From: Prevotellaceae bacterium UBA4332
GTDB taxonomy: Bacteria > Bacteroidota > Bacteroidia > Bacteroidales > Bacteroidaceae
Assembly: GCA_002394365.1 (NCBI GenBank)
Contig: DGTQ01000018.1
Span: 1-64,000, forward strand
DNA length: 64,000 nucleotides
Reading direction: 5' to 3'
In this document: positions 60,981 to 64,000 of the stretch, piece by piece
How the letters are laid out: every line of letters starts with the position of its first letter
Position numbering within the stretch: the stretch's first letter is position 1
Made by a program: the position numbers and the translations under genes
Notes under the pieces: model-generated
The model's input: the letters and a program-made list of their open reading frames with translations, nothing else
Databases searched by the model: none
What the model was told of the DNA's origin: nothing

Positions 60981-62723
60981 TTACCAGCCGCCGATGTTCT
61001 GCTTATAGTGACCGTTAGAAGCAGCAATCTGCTCGTCAGGTATAGGCAGGTACTCATTCTTGTTCTTTGTGAAATAAGCGCCTGTGAGGAAGTTCAGCCT
61101 CTTGCTCTCTTCGTTATAGAACTTGTTGATAACCTGTTCGGCATCACCCCAGCGCACGAGGTCGAAGAAGCGTTCGCTCTCCATAGCCAGTTCCAGACGG
61201 CGTTCCATCTTGATAATCTTCATTGCCTCGTCTTTGCTGTAGCTGCCCTCATACATGCCCACTGCGTAGTGAACGTTATATTTTGCGGCATACTTGGCAA
61301 CGATGCTGCTGGTCTTCATGTCGAGAGCACGCTGGCGCACACGGTTGACCAACTTGATAGCCTCAGGGGTATTGCCGAGCTGTGCCAGAGCCTCTGCACG
61401 CATGAGCAGCACGTCGGCATAGCGGAACACTATGCGGTTCATAGAGCTGGCTATCTGGTTGTCGGCATTGAAGAGATATTGGTCGAGCAGTGCTGGGTCA
61501 ACGTTCTGCTTCAGCGAAACGAAGTAGCCGTAGGTGCCGTTGGCACGTCCCCAGTTCTTGCTTTCAGACATCATATATTTCTCATTAAACATATAAGGTG
61601 TGCCTGGTAAACCCACAGTAACGAAGAGTCGTGGGTCAACGGTCTGAGGTGAACCTACCTCGTAGTCCTCTTCATAGAAATTATCGAGTAAAGGCATTCC
61701 GTCAGCATCTGTGCGGTAAGCATCAACCAGATTGTGTGAAGGCTTGTAGAAGTCACATCCAGCATCGAGCACACCCTGCACACAAGGTACTATCAGACGG
61801 TTGGAGAAGTTGAGGTTGCCGTATGTGGTACCGTCGTTCTTAGAATACTGTATAGCCCAGAGGCACTCCTTGCCGTTCTCATACTCCTCCTCAGGACGGA
61901 AGTTGTTGTGCATATCGCCCTCCATGTCGTAACCTGTGAAGATAGAAGGCTCGGTATAGTCCACAACCTTCTGCAGTTCCTCCTCGTTGATAGAAGTAAC
62001 GGCGTGTGTGGTCTCGTCGTCCTGGTGATACGCCTTGTAGAGATATACCTTAGCAAGGAATGCAGCACATGCAGCCTTGGTAGGGCGCCCCTTCTCAGCC
62101 TGAGTAGCAGGCAGTACGGCATAGGCATCTTCAAGGTCGTTGATTATCTGCTGCCAACCCTCGTCGTTGGTGTATTCGCGATTGCTGAGGTTCTCGTAGT
62201 CCTCAGCCGTCATGTTGAGTTTGTTGACAAACGGGATGAACTTAAACAGACGCTTCAGCTGGAAGTGACCGTAAGCCCTGAGGAATTTCATCTCTGCCGT
62301 GCGCTGCTTTATCACATCATTGTTCTGGTCAGCCTCTGACAGCATGTCGAGTGACAAAGAAACGCGTGAGAGATACTTATAGAATCGGGTCCAGATAGAA
62401 GCGTATGGCCAGTCGGTGGTCATAATGCCTACGCCCTTCTCCATATCATGGAATACGGCACCGTCAGAATAAGCTGCTCCACCCACGAAGGCGTCGTCGG
62501 AGCGAGTGTCATAGTTCCACAGAGAGAAAGAAGCATTCATATCCTCTATGGAGAGCAGTCCTGCGTATGCAGAAATTATCACATTATCTACATACTTAGG
62601 GTTCTTTACCTCGTCCTGAGTGAGCGTAGCCTGTGGTACCTGCTCGTTGAGGAAGTCGGAACAGGACACAAAGAATGCAGATTGCACCAATAAGAGTGCT
62701 GCGCCTATATATTTTGTTTTCAT
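60981..62723 (-). CDS. susD: SusD-family fructan-binding lipoprotein
   Basis: Caps the SusC channel outside and captures polymer. The frame runs to 62756, but the lipoprotein signal begins at MKTKYIGAALLL (62723), giving 580 residues with the anchor Cys in FVSCSDFL. TPR-like helices and the C-terminal MERRLELAMESERFFDLVRWGDA of the SusD/RagB family are visible. It starts 19 bases after susC. Confidence 0.95.
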   Translation of the reverse strand: MKTKYIGAALLLVQSAFFVSCSDFLNEQVPQATLTQDEVKNPKYVDNVIISAYAGLLSIEDMNASFSLWNYDTRSDDAFVGGAAYSDGAVFHDMEKGVGIMTTDWPYASIWTRFYKYLSRVSLSLDMLSEADQNNDVIKQRTAEMKFLRAYGHFQLKRLFKFIPFVNKLNMTAEDYENLSNREYTNDEGWQQIINDLEDAYAVLPATQAEKGRPTKAACAAFLAKVYLYKAYHQDDETTHAVTSINEEELQKVVDYTEPSIFTGYDMEGDMHNNFRPEEEYENGKECLWAIQYSKNDGTTYGNLNFSNRLIVPCVQGVLDAGCDFYKPSHNLVDAYRTDADGMPLLDNFYEEDYEVGSPQTVDPRLFVTVGLPGTPYMFNEKYMMSESKNWGRANGTYGYFVSLKQNVDPALLDQYLFNADNQIASSMNRIVFRYADVLLMRAEALAQLGNTPEAIKLVNRVRQRALDMKTSSIVAKYAAKYNVHYAVGMYEGSYSKDEAMKIIKMERRLELAMESERFFDLVRWGDAEQVINKFYNEESKRLNFLTGAYFTKNKNEYLPIPDEQIAASNGHYKQNIGGW

Positions 62724-62742
62724 AATTGTCAGTTTTTTAGGT

Positions 62743-64000
62743 TTAGAACGAAACATTTACTCCGAATGTAAGATTGAGAGGTACAGGATAGTCAAATCCC
62801 TTCTTAGAGTATCCTGCTCCCACGAAGTTCTCAGGGTCGGTGCCAGAGAAGTTCTTGCTCTTGATGGTAAGCAGGTTCTGGGCTGAGAGATAGAGACGAA
62901 TGCGCTCCAGACTCAGTTTTGCCACAGCCTTCTTAGGCAGGTTGTAGCCTATCTGCACGTTGCGCAGCTTGGCATACGAACCATTCTCCACAAAATAGGT
63001 TGACATACGTCCCTCTTTGTTGCTGTCTGAGTTGGTGAGTGCTGGTATATCACTGCCAGGATTGGCAGGACTCCATGCATCGAGCACTCTGTCACCCTTG
63101 TTCAGGTAAGGCATGTTGGTAGCAGCGTTAGTGCTTGCCCAGAAGTCAGTCTGTGTCTTCAGGGCATAGGTGTTGGCATCAACGCCCTGTACACCCTGCC
63201 AGAACATGGTGAAGTCCCAGTCCTTATATTGCAGATATACGTTCAAACCCCAGCAGAGTTTTGGTGTAGGGTTGAATATCCATGTCTGGTCGTCCTCGGT
63301 TATCTTGCCATCGTGGTTCAGGTCGGCATAGCGTATGCGACCGATGCCTGCTCCTTCCTGATAAGCATGGTTGGCAATCTCTTCCTGACTCTTGAATATG
63401 CCGTCGGCTACGTAGCCCACTACCGAGCCCATTGCGTGACCTACAACGCTCAGTTTACTGTTGCCGCCATATACGCCGCTTGCGGCTACCGTGCCAGGCA
63501 GTTTGGTTATCTCGTTGGTGTATTTGCTGAGGTTGCCGTTGATGTCCCATGACAGTCCGTAAGAGGTCTTGTGACGATAGCCTAAGGTGAGTTCCCAACC
63601 TACGTTCTTCACCTCGCCTGCGTTTATCCACTGGTCAGCACCTTCACCCATAGCGCCGATGCCTTTCATCAGTAGCAGAATGTCGGTAGTCTTCTTGTGG
63701 AACCAGTCGAATGAACCGTAAATCTCATTATTCAATACAGCGAAGTCGAGACCTATGTTGTGCTGTGTGGTGGTCTCCCACTTAATGTCTTCGTTGCCAC
63801 GCTGTGTGCGTACGTAGCCGCTGCCAAGTATAGCACCACCGTTGCTGCCTGCTATGTCGTAGGTAGAACCTGCAGGAGCATCGCCATCCCACAGTTCTGT
63901 TGATACTACTGGCGCGTAGAGGGTATAGCGTGCAGTGTTGGAAATTTCAGAGTTACCCGTCTTACCCCATGAGTAGCGTATCTTCAGATTGTCGAGCCAT
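62743..64000 (-). CDS. susC: SusC-family TonB-dependent transporter, partial
   Basis: Outer-membrane barrel that imports oligosaccharides with SusD. Only the C-terminal 418 or so codons lie in the window; the frame is open to the right edge and continues beyond it. The visible part starts within the barrel (LDNLKIRYSWGKTGN) and ends GVNVSF, the aromatic C-terminal strand. Promoter, plug domain and any regulator lie outside. Confidence 0.95.
   Translation of the reverse strand, partial: WLDNLKIRYSWGKTGNSEISNTARYTLYAPVVSTELWDGDAPAGSTYDIAGSNGGAILGSGYVRTQRGNEDIKWETTTQHNIGLDFAVLNNEIYGSFDWFHKKTTDILLLMKGIGAMGEGADQWINAGEVKNVGWELTLGYRHKTSYGLSWDINGNLSKYTNEITKLPGTVAASGVYGGNSKLSVVGHAMGSVVGYVADGIFKSQEEIANHAYQEGAGIGRIRYADLNHDGKITEDDQTWIFNPTPKLCWGLNVYLQYKDWDFTMFWQGVQGVDANTYALKTQTDFWASTNAATNMPYLNKGDRVLDAWSPANPGSDIPALTNSDSNKEGRMSTYFVENGSYAKLRNVQIGYNLPKKAVAKLSLERIRLYLSAQNLLTIKSKNFSGTDPENFVGAGYSKKGFDYPVPLNLTFGVNVSF

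Overview
The window is chromosomal DNA from a Bacteroidales bacterium, most likely a Prevotella-type gut species. Three things point there: promoters of the Bacteroidetes form (TTTG, 19-20 bases, TAnnTTTG) recur throughout, the arginine pathway uses an N-succinylornithine-type transcarbamylase, and the right end is a SusC/SusD fructan utilisation locus. Short low-complexity repeats fill most intergenic gaps and have in several places entered genes in frame.

Layout. 0.1-4.1 kb (minus): folP, cdaA, pta and ackA, apparently one operon with a good promoter before folP and a terminator after ackA. 4.7-5.7 kb: argF' (plus). 5.7-7.2 kb: a RecD-like helicase (minus). 7.4-13.7 kb (plus): DUF3822 gene, rsmD, dnaG, a Gly/Ser-rich exported protein, a DUF308 membrane protein and trxB. 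14.06 kb: tRNA-Leu(CAA), then an SMR exporter on the minus strand.

15.1-28.7 kb (plus): eleven tightly spaced genes, nearly all for exported proteins: OmpA-MORN, caspase-FGE hybrid, CsgG-like, several LPP20-type proteins, DUF4384-like, transglutaminase-like, CHASE2-like membrane protein, and a double PEGA-like/double FGE protein. A strongly structured leader with two mutually exclusive helices precedes it, and a histidine kinase/response regulator pair faces it from the other side. I know of no described system with this composition; it is the best candidate for something new.

31.7-43.0 kb (minus): accessory DNA. It has a DUF4923 protein, an AAA ATPase, a Cys-containing small protein, a VirE-type primase-helicase behind an array of palindromes, and an AT-rich five-gene set (unknown protein, cupin, two-TM protein with a macro-like C-terminus, pentapeptide-repeat/TIR-like fusion, Sel1-repeat protein) from one good promoter. 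The TM-macro and TIR-like pair recalls Thoeris-type defence; this is inference.

43.3-52.9 kb (plus): argR, a GNAT gene, argG, argC, argD, proC, proB, proA, murF: arginine and proline synthesis with a likely ArgR operator before argR. 53.0-64.0 kb (minus): a fructan locus read inward from the right edge: susC (cut by the window), susD, DUF4960 lipoprotein, lipoprotein GH32, exported beta-sandwich-like protein, exported GH32, sugar transporter, fructokinase. The order matches the Bacteroides thetaiotaomicron levan locus as I recall it: polymer is bound and cut at the surface, imported, trimmed to fructose in the periplasm, taken up and phosphorylated.
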